A DNA stretch of 64,000 nt. Origin: an uncultured Lachnospiraceae bacterium. Lineage in GTDB: Bacteria; Bacillota; Clostridia; Lachnospirales; Lachnospiraceae. The first letter of the stretch is position 1, and each line of letters starts with the position of its first letter. The DNA lies in assembly GCA_937910785.1 (NCBI GenBank), contig CALDLG010000210.1, positions 1-64,000 of the forward strand. Reading direction: 5' to 3'. A program made the translations under genes and the position numbers. This document shows positions 53,505 to 64,000 of the stretch, piece by piece. Below the pieces are notes generated by a model, which had not been told where the DNA came from, searched no databases, and worked only from the letters and a program-made list of their open reading frames with translations.

Positions 53505-54668
53505 TTACTTTCTGAATTTTTTCTTTCCTTTTGGAGTCTCCCCGGAGGAGCCGGTCTGTTGTTTAGCGGCATTTAATGTATTTCCGGTCAGCTCATCGAA
53601 CTGCTTCAGAAGATCCTTTGCCTCCCTCGAAAGCTTATCCGGTACCTGTACGACAAGCGTAACGTAATGATCTCCCCGTATATCCCGGTTTCGCAGGGAT
53701 GGAACCCCCTTGCCCTTCAGGCGGACTTTCGTATCCGTCTGCGTACCCGGCTTCACATCATAAATGACTTTTCCATCTACGGTATCGATCATGATCTCAC
53801 CGCCAAGCGCAGCTACTGCAAATGACATGGGTACGGTTGAATAAATATTCGTATCCTGCCTTTGGAAAATCGGATGCCGTCCGACAATTACCTCTACTAA
53901 TAAGTCGCCTCTCGGACCGCCGTTTGTTCCCGGTTCTCCCTTATCCCTGATTCTGACGCTCTGACCGTTATCGATGCCCGCCGGAATGGAAACCTGGATT
54001 TTCTTTTTATTGGCAATATATCCCGTTCCATAGCAGTCCGGACATTTTTCCTTAATAATCTTACCCGTTCCATGACAATCCGGACAGGTCTGTACACTTC
54101 TTGTCGTTCCGAAGAAAATCTGCTGCGTAAATACGACCTGCCCCTTTCCTCCGCATTTGGGACAGGTTTCCGGACTGGTTCCCGGCTTGGCTCCGGTACC
54201 ACGGCACGTTGTACACTCATCCTTTAACGTCAGCTCTATCTCTTTATCAACTCCGAAAATGGCTTCCTCAAAGGTGATCCTCACGCTGGTACGGATATTG
54301 GCTCCCTTCATGGGACCGTTTCCTCTGCTTCCTCTCCGGCCTCCGCCGCCAAAAAAGTCACCGAAAATATCGCCAAAGATATCACCGAAATCCATGCTGT
54401 TAAAATCAAAACCACCGAAACCGCCGGCACCGCCGCCTTCAAAGGCAGCGTGTCCGTACTGGTCATACTGTCTTCTCTTTTCAGGGTCACTCAACACAGC
54501 GTAAGCTTCCGAGGCTTCTTTGAATTTCTTCTCAGCTTCCGCATCGCCGGGATTCATATCCGGATGATATTTTTTCGCCAGCACTCTGTATGCTTTTTTG
54601 AGCGCCGCATCATCTGCATTCTTGTCAACGCCAAGAACTTCATAATAGTCTCTTTTCTGCTCTGCCAT
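53505..54668 (-). CDS. dnaJ: Chaperone DnaJ
   Basis: This 387-residue co-chaperone stimulates DnaK ATPase. The J domain (1-70) has the HPD motif in [11 protein letters not shown]; a Gly/Phe-rich linker with GGGRRGSRG follows. Four CxxCxGxG zinc repeats lie at about 145-215 ([32 protein letters not shown]), then the C-terminal substrate-binding domain. Complete. It lies 120 bp downstream of dnaK, and the gap contains a strong hairpin. Confidence 0.98.
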   Translation of the reverse strand: MAEQKRDYYEVLGVDKNADDAALKKAYRVLAKKYHPDMNPGDAEAEKKFKEASEAYAVLSDPEKRRQYDQYGHAAFEGGGAGGFGGFDFNSMDFGDIFGDIFGDFFGGGGRRGSRGNGPMKGANIRTSVRITFEEAIFGVDKEIELTLKDECTTCRGTGAKPGTSPETCPKCGGKGQVVFTQQIFFGTTRSVQTCPDCHGTGKIIKEKCPDCYGTGYIANKKKIQVSIPAGIDNGQSVRIRDKGEPGTNGGPRGDLLVEVIVGRHPIFQRQDTNIYSTVPMSFAVAALGGEIMIDTVDGKVIYDVKPGTQTDTKVRLKGKGVPSLRNRDIRGDHYVTLVVQVPDKLSREAKDLLKQFDELTGNTLNAAKQQTGSSGETPKGKKKFRK

Positions 54669-54740
54669 GTCTCTATCCTCCAGGACGTCTTACATCAAAT
54701 TTCTTCACTTGGGGCCTTCCTGGTCCCGAATCTCCTCAAA

Positions 54741-54774
54741 CCGGAAAGAATGTCCTTCCGGGCATTCTTTCCGG
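54741..54774 (-). other. Perfect 12-bp hairpin between dnaK and dnaJ
   Basis: CCGGAAAGAATG and CATTCTTTCCGG form a perfect 12-bp stem with a ten-base loop. There is no T run after it on the minus strand, so it is not a simple terminator. It could act as an mRNA processing or stability element that sets dnaK above dnaJ. Confidence 0.7.
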
Positions 54775-54788
54775 CGAACCTTTCGCCT

Positions 54789-56669
<1,881 letters not shown>

Positions 56670-56758
56670 CTATAAAATTATATATCATCATTAATTGTTC
56701 TTAATTGTAACCTGATATGAATAAAATCTTCAAAGCCTCAGAAAAAGCTGCTGCTCTT

Positions 56759-57427
56759 TCAGTCCTTAACTACCGCCACCATGCTGTGCCGCACCACACC
56801 GTCACGATAGGTGTAGCCTCTCTGAAGCTCCTGTGCGATAATTCCTGCCTCGTATTCCTCACTTTCTACCTGCATGACCGCATTGTGGAACTCCGGATTG
56901 AATTCTTTTCCGACTGCCTCGATCGGCTTTACGTCAATCGACTCCAGCTCTGTCAGGATCTGCTTATAGATCTTCTCCATTCCCTGTACAAAAGCGTCTC
57001 CCTTCTCACTTTCCGGAACGGCCGCCAGTCCTCTTTCAAAATTATCCACAACCGGAAGGATTTTCTCGATAACGCTCTTTGCTCCTGTTTCAAACATTGC
57101 CGACTTTTCTTTTTCCGTACGCTTGCGGAAATTATCGAACTCGGCCATCTGACGTTTTACCCGGTCTTCCAGCTCGTCAACCTTCGTTTTCAGAGCATCC
57201 TGTTTCTTATCCGTTTTTTCTTTTTTCTTCTTCTCTTTCTTAACCGCCCTGGTATTTTCTCCGGCCGGCTCTTCCTGCGATTCGGTTTCCTCCTGATTCT
57301 CCGAAGAAGCGGTCTCCTGTGCCGTTTCCTCTTCCTGCCTGTTCGTCTCTTCCGTCAGGGGTTCATTTTCCGTTTTCTCTGTTTTCTCCATTTCTTTTTC
57401 CAATTCTTTCTCTGCCACAGTCTTCAT
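56759..57427 (-). CDS. grpE: Nucleotide exchange factor GrpE
   Basis: This 222-residue exchange factor speeds ADP release from DnaK. A highly charged Glu/Lys-rich N-terminus (1-80) is followed by a long coiled coil (about 80-135) with DELEDRVKRQMAEFDNFRKR, then the beta-wing head (VEAVGKEFNPEFHNAVMQ-like region, about 165-215). The charged N-terminus is longer than in E. coli but usual in Clostridia. It starts 28 bp after hrcA. Confidence 0.96.
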   Translation of the reverse strand: MKTVAEKELEKEMEKTEKTENEPLTEETNRQEEETAQETASSENQEETESQEEPAGENTRAVKKEKKKKEKTDKKQDALKTKVDELEDRVKRQMAEFDNFRKRTEKEKSAMFETGAKSVIEKILPVVDNFERGLAAVPESEKGDAFVQGMEKIYKQILTELESIDVKPIEAVGKEFNPEFHNAVMQVESEEYEAGIIAQELQRGYTYRDGVVRHSMVAVVKD

Positions 57428-57455
57428 CCCTTTCTTCCGCCATAATCTTTATCAG

Positions 57456-58478
57456 CTATTTTCTATACAAGTCATCCAACTGGCTTTTCAGCATTTTCAA
57501 ATTGTGGACTACCTTTTCATAATCCATTCGCTTCGGGCCGATGATCCCGATCGTTCCTTTCATTCCCTCATCCAATTCGTAGGTGGCTGTCACGACACTG
57601 CAGTCGTTCATGCCCTGAATCGGCGTTTCATTTCCGATATAAACCTGTATTCCCGTATTTTCATCCGCCAGATTTTCCTGTACAAGTTCATTTAAAAACT
57701 GCTTTTCTTCGAACGTCGTAATCAGCTCGCTCGCCCTCTGATGATCGGAAAGCTCCGGATATTTGAAAAAATTTTTCGTTCCGCTCGTATAAATCTCCAG
57801 ATCCTCATCGGCTTTAATCGCCTCTGCTACGGCATCGATCACATCTCCCACAATTTCGCTGTGGATTCCCGCCTGCTGTTTCATCGCCGCGATCATTCCA
57901 AGATTGATCTCTTCCAAAGAAAGTCCGTTCAAATGCGTATTCAGCAAAATATTTAATTTTAATAATGTTTCCTCATGCAGTTCTTCCGAAACAGGAAGAA
58001 TGGAATTTTTAATTACGTTTCCTTCCACAACGATAACTGCCAGAATCTGATTTGCATCCACACGGGAAAGCTGAATAAACTTCAGTTTATTACGGTGATA
58101 CTGCGGAGCCGAAATCATCGCCGCATACTCCGTATTATTAGCCAGAAGCTTTGCCGCCTGTTTTAAGAGATGATCCATTTTATCTTCTTTCTCAAGAAGC
58201 ATCTCCTTCATCTCTTCCACTTCCCGCTCCTTCTCCTCCATCATCCTGTCTACATACAGCCTGTATCCTTTATCAGATGGAATGCGCCCGGCAGATGTAT
58301 GGGGCTGCATGATATAACCAAGCTCTTCCAGATCTGCCATTTCGTTTCTGATGGTTGCGGAACTCAGATTCAAATCGGTATACTTGGAAATCGTTCTGCT
58401 TCCTACCGGTTCTCCCGTCTCCAGATAGTTCCGAATGATGGCCTGCAATATTTTATATTTTCTCTCATCCAACTGCAT
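57456..58478 (-). CDS. hrcA: Heat-inducible transcription repressor HrcA
   Basis: This 340-residue repressor binds CIRCE operators and represses the dnaK and groE operons when GroEL is free. An N-terminal winged helix (about 1-75) includes ERKYKILQAIIRNYLETGEP and ATIRNEMADLEELGYIMQPH. The dimerisation and regulatory domains follow, ending in a conserved IGIIGPKRMDYEKVV motif. The start MQLDERKYK at 58478 follows GGAG; a longer frame to 58502 would run into the CIRCE element. The gene is autoregulated through the CIRCE site just upstream. Confidence 0.96.
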   Translation of the reverse strand: MQLDERKYKILQAIIRNYLETGEPVGSRTISKYTDLNLSSATIRNEMADLEELGYIMQPHTSAGRIPSDKGYRLYVDRMMEEKEREVEEMKEMLLEKEDKMDHLLKQAAKLLANNTEYAAMISAPQYHRNKLKFIQLSRVDANQILAVIVVEGNVIKNSILPVSEELHEETLLKLNILLNTHLNGLSLEEINLGMIAAMKQQAGIHSEIVGDVIDAVAEAIKADEDLEIYTSGTKNFFKYPELSDHQRASELITTFEEKQFLNELVQENLADENTGIQVYIGNETPIQGMNDCSVVTATYELDEGMKGTIGIIGPKRMDYEKVVHNLKMLKSQLDDLYRK

Positions 58479-58495
58479 ACCATTTTCTCCTATTG

Positions 58496-58522
58496 TTAGC
58501 ACTCAACTCACTAGAGTGCTAA
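58496..58522 (-). promoter_or_regulatory. CIRCE operator (HrcA binding site)
   Basis: TTAGCACTC, nine bases and GAGTGCTAA match the CIRCE consensus perfectly. It lies 18 bp upstream of the hrcA start codon and just downstream of the promoter, so HrcA binding would block transcription of the whole operon. Confidence 0.98.
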
Positions 58523-58536
58523 CATCTTCTAGTGAT

Positions 58537-58565
58537 AAGTTATCACTTCACTATTTAATTGTCAA
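58537..58565 (-). promoter_or_regulatory. Sigma-A promoter of the hrcA-grpE-dnaK-dnaJ operon
   Basis: TTGACA (58560-58565), exactly 17 bp and TAACTT (58537-58542) on the minus strand, with the predicted transcription start just upstream of CIRCE. Confidence 0.85.
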
Positions 58566-58671
58566 CATATCTGGAAGAAAAAATTATGAAAAAAATATTA
58601 AAAAAGCAATCAGTTCAAGTCCTTACCCAAACCAATTGCTTTTCTGTGCCGTCTTTACCGAATACAGATTC

Positions 58672-59058
58672 CTAAAAATTGAAATCGCCGCTCACTTCGT
58701 TATCGCTTTCCTTATTAATAACATAGTATACCTTGTTATCTTCGGGTTTCACATAAAGCTCAACGGTCTTAAAATCTGCCGGATTTCTCTGCAGATCGTA
58801 TTCCCAGATATCTTTTGCGCTCTTAACCAGTTCTTCCGTCGTATGCGTATTGCCTCCGAACTGGATTTCAACGATTGCTTTCACCGCAGGTTTTCTGCCT
58901 GCTGTCTTCGCTGTTGTTTCTTTTGCTGTGCTTTTCTTTACCGCAGCCTTCTTTTCTGTGGAATTCTTTGTTCCGGGTTTTCTGCCCGGTTTCTTCTTTG
59001 TCTCTGCTTTAGGCGCTTCTGTCACTTCTGCTGCTTCCGGTTTTTTTACTTCTGCCAT
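58672..59058 (-). CDS. DUF6465-like protein with Lys/Ala-rich tail
   Basis: This 128-residue protein has a positively charged, Ala/Lys/Pro-rich N-terminal half (residues 1-65, KKKPGRKPGTKN, KSTAKETTAKTAGRKP) resembling histone-like tails. A compact C-terminal domain (about 66-128) starts AIVEIQFGGNTHTTEELVKS and matches what I recall of DUF6465 proteins of Lachnospiraceae. The function is unknown. The tail suggests nucleic-acid binding; this is inference from composition. The start at 59058 follows GGGAGGAG; a frame to 59085 lacks a site. Confidence 0.7.
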   Translation of the reverse strand: MAEVKKPEAAEVTEAPKAETKKKPGRKPGTKNSTEKKAAVKKSTAKETTAKTAGRKPAVKAIVEIQFGGNTHTTEELVKSAKDIWEYDLQRNPADFKTVELYVKPEDNKVYYVINKESDNEVSGDFNF

Positions 59059-59268
59059 GAATTCTCCTCCCATGTATTCATACAAACTTTTTATTTATGC
59101 ATCAATCATCTAGTCCAAAATTTTATCATCTACTGATTTATATAATACTTATATACTATCACCTGACTACAGAACAATTTTACTCCAAAGCATTCTTCCT
59201 TGTCAACTAACAAACTGTCATATATCCCCTGTTATTTCTGCTCATTTATATGCGAAATGCTGTAAAAA

Positions 59269-60093
59269 TCAGGAAAAAACAAAATATATCAGCACGATGA
59301 TTCCCAAAACAATGCGATACCAGCCAAATACCTTAAAATCGTGCTTCTTGATATAGCCCATCAGAAAACGGATCACAAGAATCGATACAAGGAATGCAAC
59401 AATCATGCCGACGAACAGAATCGTCAACTCCATTCCCGTAAAAGTAAATCCGAACTTGACAATTTTTAACAAACTCGCTCCGAGCATAACCGGAATGGCA
59501 AGAAAGAACGTAAATTCCGCCGCAACCGTTCTGGATACTCCGATTAAAAGCGCACCGACGATTGTCGCACCGGACCTGGATGTTCCCGGAAAAATCGCGG
59601 CAATCAGCTGAAAAACACCGATCATTAACGCCGTCCGATAAGTAATCTGCTCCAGACTCGTAATATGAGGCCGCATATTTTTATTACGGTTCTCAATGAT
59701 AATGAACGCTACGCCAAACACGATCAGCGCTGCCGCCACACACCATGGATTATAAAAAAGAGCATCAAAAACATCGTCGAAGGCAAGACCGATTACAGCC
59801 GCAGGAATGCAGGCCACAACAATTTTGAACCAGAGCGTGAAAATATCCTGTCTGATAAACGGCTTATTACGATTCTTCAGTTCAAACGGAAAAATTTTAT
59901 CCCAGAAAAGAAGCACCACCGCCAGAATCGCTCCCAGCTGAATCACGACAAGAAACATTTCCCAGAATTCTTCCGATACATCCAGTGTCACGAACTCATT
60001 GAGCAGAATCATATGCCCCGTACTGCTGACCGGCAGCCATTCCGTAATCCCCTCCACAATCCCGAACAGGATCGCCTTTAAAATTTCTAACAT
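59269..60093 (-). CDS. uppP: Undecaprenyl-diphosphatase UppP (BacA)
   Basis: This 274-residue membrane enzyme recycles undecaprenyl diphosphate to the monophosphate carrier for peptidoglycan synthesis; overproduction gives bacitracin resistance. Eight helices are predicted. The catalytic motifs GIVEGITEWLPVSSTGHMIL near residue 12 and FPGTSRSGATI near 168 are both present. The start overlaps the patatin-like gene end by seven bases. Confidence 0.96.
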   Translation of the reverse strand: MLEILKAILFGIVEGITEWLPVSSTGHMILLNEFVTLDVSEEFWEMFLVVIQLGAILAVVLLFWDKIFPFELKNRNKPFIRQDIFTLWFKIVVACIPAAVIGLAFDDVFDALFYNPWCVAAALIVFGVAFIIIENRNKNMRPHITSLEQITYRTALMIGVFQLIAAIFPGTSRSGATIVGALLIGVSRTVAAEFTFFLAIPVMLGASLLKIVKFGFTFTGMELTILFVGMIVAFLVSILVIRFLMGYIKKHDFKVFGWYRIVLGIIVLIYFVFS

Positions 60094-60950
60094 GTTTCTC
60101 CCTCCAAAAATTCCAATAAATCGATATAGCAGTTTTCCGCATCCCGATAGCCTTCCTCATAAAGCGCCTCCAGTTTGGCCCGGTCCTTTTCGACCCGTCC
60201 CACATCGCTTTTATGCTTCGGCCGGATAACAAATGCTTTTCCCTGCTCTTTCAGTTCTTCCATATATTGTACAGTACCATTGTAGGCAATATGCCTTTCA
60301 CGCATACGCTCATACACTTTCGGATAATGAAGATAACGCGCCCTTATCATGGCAAGCTCCGTCATTCCCGAAGGCTGTCTGACATACCCTTCCTCTTTTG
60401 TCATCACGACAACATTCTTCCCGTTTCCGTCTTTTATGGAACGTCTGATCGGAATGGAATCCGCGATGCCCCCGTCCAGATAAAGCCCGTCACCGATTCT
60501 GATATTTCTGGAAACAAGCGGCATGGAACTCGATGCCTGAACTGCCTTAATATCCCGGTGCATATTCTCAAGCCGTATGTATTCCGCTTCCCCCGTCACA
60601 ATATTGGTAACGACGGCATACGCTTTGCCCGGATACCGGTCAAACGCATCGTAATCATAGGGATCAAGGTAATCCGGAATCAATCCGTAACACATATCCG
60701 CTCCAAACAGATTTCCCGTAAAAAGCAGACTTTCCACACTGCAATAGGCCTTCTGGCCAAGATATTCGACATTTGTGCGATACGCACGTTTCCGCTGCTT
60801 CGAGAGATAGCTGCACATACAGCAGGCTCCTGCTGACACACCATAACAGCTTGAAAAATCAATTTCCTTATCCAGAAAAAAATCCAGCACGCCGGCGGTA
60901 TAAATACCCTTCATACCGCCGCCTTCCAAAACAAGTCCAGCCTGATACAT
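60087..60950 (-). CDS. Patatin-like phospholipase
   Basis: This 287-residue protein is a predicted lipid acyl hydrolase of the patatin family (bacterial YjjU/RssA-like branch). The oxyanion Gly-rich motif LEGGGMKGIYTAGVL lies near residue 8, the nucleophile GVSAGA (Ser) near 38, and the catalytic Asp in LYLDGGIADSIPI near 155. The start MYQAGLVLEG at 60950 follows GGAAGGAA. It is upstream of uppP on the same strand and overlaps it, so membrane-lipid turnover and wall synthesis may share a transcript. Confidence 0.9.
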   Translation of the reverse strand: MYQAGLVLEGGGMKGIYTAGVLDFFLDKEIDFSSCYGVSAGACCMCSYLSKQRKRAYRTNVEYLGQKAYCSVESLLFTGNLFGADMCYGLIPDYLDPYDYDAFDRYPGKAYAVVTNIVTGEAEYIRLENMHRDIKAVQASSSMPLVSRNIRIGDGLYLDGGIADSIPIRRSIKDGNGKNVVVMTKEEGYVRQPSGMTELAMIRARYLHYPKVYERMRERHIAYNGTVQYMEELKEQGKAFVIRPKHKSDVGRVEKDRAKLEALYEEGYRDAENCYIDLLEFLEGETC

Positions 60951-60994
60951 ATTCCTTCCCCTTCTTTCCGCCAACCTGATATAAAACGCTTCCC

Positions 60995-62185
60995 TCAGTT
61001 CGAATATTTCTCCTTCACAAACTTTCGGAATGCTTCCAGCGAACGCTCCACCTTTTCCGTCTCGATACAGTATGCCAGCCTGAAATATCCGGGCGCTCCG
61101 AATGTATCGCCGGGTACGAGAACCAGATCATATGCCTTTGCCTTTTCACAGAAAACTTTCGCATCCTCCTCCAGCGCCTTCGGGAACATATAAAAGGTTC
61201 CTCCCGGCTTCACACATTCAAATCCAAGAGAAGTCAGTTCCCTATATAATATGTTGCAATTCGTTTCATATACGGATAAATCCGCCGTAAGATCCAATAC
61301 TTCCGCCACCGCAAGCTGAATGATGGACGGCGGACAGTTATGTCCGGTTCCCCTCGAAATCTGCGCACACATATTCGTAATCAGCTCCGCATCGGTACAT
61401 GCCGGATTCACTGCTACATAGCCGATTCTTTCTCCGGGAAGAGAAAGCGACTTGGAATAGGAATAACAGGACAGGGAATTGTTATAAAAACCGGAAACAT
61501 ACGGCGCATCCGTACCCTCAAACACGATCTCCCTGTACGGTTCATCGGAGATCAGGAAAATATCATGCCCATACTCTTTTTCCTTCGCTTCCATGATTTC
61601 GGCCAGCCTTCTGACAGTGTCTGTCGTATAAACGATACCGGAAGGGTTGTTCGGCGTATTGATCAGAACTGCCATAACCTTCTCTGTCAGCATCTCCTCA
61701 AACACATCGAAATTGATCTGGAAATCCTCCGTATTGGCAGGAACAACCTTTAAAACGGCCCCGCTCAGATTGATATAAGGCTGATATTCCGGAAAATAAG
61801 GCGCAAACGTCAGAACTTCGTCCCCAGGCTGTGTAACGCACCTGACCGCATGCGCAATGGCTCCCGCTGCGCCTGTCGTCATAAAGATATGATTTCCCGT
61901 GTAATGCATGCCAAAGCGCCCGTTCAATGACTGCGCAATCTTCTCCCGCACCGCCGGAATACCAAGGCTCTGACTGTATCCATGCAGTTCCATCGGATCA
62001 TGATTCTGCAAAAGGTCTATCATAACATCCGTAAATTTCTGCGGTGTCGGAACCGATGGATTTCCGAGGCTGAAATCGAATACATTCTCATATCCGATCT
62101 GCGCGCCTCTTTCCGTCGCAAACTCCGACAGCTGTCTGATAACAGACTTCCCTTTTAACATATCTTTATATTTTTGTACAATCAT
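60995..62185 (-). CDS. PLP-dependent aminotransferase (class I/II)
   Basis: This 396-residue aminotransferase is of the aspartate-aminotransferase fold. The substrate-binding motif NTPNNPSGIVY lies near residue 168, and the PLP Lys is in SYSKSLSLPGERIGYV near 230; the last part contains the Arg region FRLAYCIETEKVERS near 370. Specificity among aspartate, aromatic or other amino acids cannot be told from sequence. It lies 20 bp downstream of glpK on the same strand. Confidence 0.92.
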   Translation of the reverse strand: MIVQKYKDMLKGKSVIRQLSEFATERGAQIGYENVFDFSLGNPSVPTPQKFTDVMIDLLQNHDPMELHGYSQSLGIPAVREKIAQSLNGRFGMHYTGNHIFMTTGAAGAIAHAVRCVTQPGDEVLTFAPYFPEYQPYINLSGAVLKVVPANTEDFQINFDVFEEMLTEKVMAVLINTPNNPSGIVYTTDTVRRLAEIMEAKEKEYGHDIFLISDEPYREIVFEGTDAPYVSGFYNNSLSCYSYSKSLSLPGERIGYVAVNPACTDAELITNMCAQISRGTGHNCPPSIIQLAVAEVLDLTADLSVYETNCNILYRELTSLGFECVKPGGTFYMFPKALEEDAKVFCEKAKAYDLVLVPGDTFGAPGYFRLAYCIETEKVERSLEAFRKFVKEKYSN

Positions 62186-62205
62186 ACTGAAACCTTCCTC
62201 TCTGT

Positions 62206-63781
<1,576 letters not shown>

Positions 63782-63888
63782 GCCTCTTCCTATTTTTTTT
63801 AAATGTGGTACAATACTGCTTGTGTCTGCAAAACACAGATCATGCAAAAAACAGCAGACGTCCGTCAGGACGTATGGGAGGTATTCTT

Positions 63889-64000
63889 ATGAGCATTACC
63901 GTTGTACTGGAACAAATGATTATCATTATGATCTTAATTGCCGTAGGCATCATTCTTTTCCGCAAAAAAATGCTGTCCGAGGATACCTCAAGACAGCTTT
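63889..64000 (+). CDS. AEC-family transporter, N-terminal part (continues beyond window)
   Basis: Only 37 codons are in the window. They start MSITVVLEQMIIIMILIAVG, which is the usual first helix of the auxin efflux carrier (AEC) family, followed by FRKKMLSEDTSRQL, the typical loop before the second helix. AEC proteins export or import organic acids and related solutes. GGGAGG lies eight bases before the ATG. A TACAAT hexamer at 63809 could be a -10. It is divergent from glpK. The rest of the gene is outside. Confidence 0.7.
   Translation, partial: MSITVVLEQMIIIMILIAVGIILFRKKMLSEDTSRQL

Overview
This 64 kb window reads as a chromosomal segment of an anaerobic Firmicute, most likely a member of the Lachnospiraceae (Clostridia). 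Support comes from the type III glutamine synthetase, the IreB, YlbF, DUF1292 and RuvX cluster, a YjfB-type motility protein, an AgrA/AgrC-type two-component system, the HrcA/CIRCE heat-shock operon and strong AGGAGG-type ribosome binding sites. Most housekeeping genes lie on the minus strand.

Region 1 (1-4.08 kb) holds uvrA (cut by the window edge) and uvrB, with a LexA-type SOS box about 260 bp upstream of uvrB. Region 2 (4.08-11.1 kb) is visibly AT-richer and looks acquired. It starts with fragments of an ABC exporter and of an integrative-element gene. An intact module follows: LytTR response regulator, GHKL sensor kinase, lipoprotein, two membrane proteins and an ABC ATPase. Its layout resembles peptide-sensing, self-immunity or antibiotic-export loci, but I see no cognate peptide gene. 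Region 3 (11.1-15.9 kb) is one very large minus-strand surface protein: signal peptide, SH3-like and glucosaminidase domains, Ig-like domains, a long Gly/Ser/Asn/Thr repeat linker, a membrane anchor and an extremely acidic cytoplasmic tail.

Region 4 (15.9-26.7 kb) is a decaying carbohydrate locus: a MalF-type permease missing its start, a frameshifted MalG-type permease, a broken GH28 polygalacturonase-like gene and an intact GH2 beta-glucuronidase-like enzyme. The MalF gene is split by a 5.4 kb mobile element flanked by 10-bp direct repeats; removing the element restores the reading frame exactly. The element carries a truncated replication-initiator-like gene, a relaxase stub, mobC, an XRE regulator with an internal stop, a TetR regulator with its own operator, an alpha/beta hydrolase, a Cys-rich KTR protein and a chimeric VOC protein. 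No integrase is visible, so it is probably immobile. An internally deleted IS1182-type element closes the region.

Region 5 (26.7-64 kb) is conserved core: cell-envelope genes (S41 protease, M23 hydrolase, ftsX/ftsE), a CdaR-like regulator, a YjfB protein, a CPBP protease, CvfB, acyl-ACP thioesterase, tRNA-Gln, glnN, a tRNA wobble-modification pair (U32 protein and TrmR), an MltG-like protein, YlbF, RNase J, DUF1292, ruvX, ireB, mtaB, a His-less HPr-like protein, thiI and a cysteine desulfurase, rsmE, a VanZ-like gene, prmA, an aldo/keto reductase, a DUF3048 lipoprotein, hrcA-grpE-dnaK-dnaJ, a DUF6465-like protein, uppP, a patatin-like gene, an aminotransferase, glpK and the start of an AEC-type transporter.

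No CRISPR array, rRNA or complete prophage was seen. The most unusual items are the acidic-tailed hydrolase, the intact TCS/ABC module, the exact permease/element junction, and a 166-bp palindromic repeat whose terminus supplies the ftsX stop codon.
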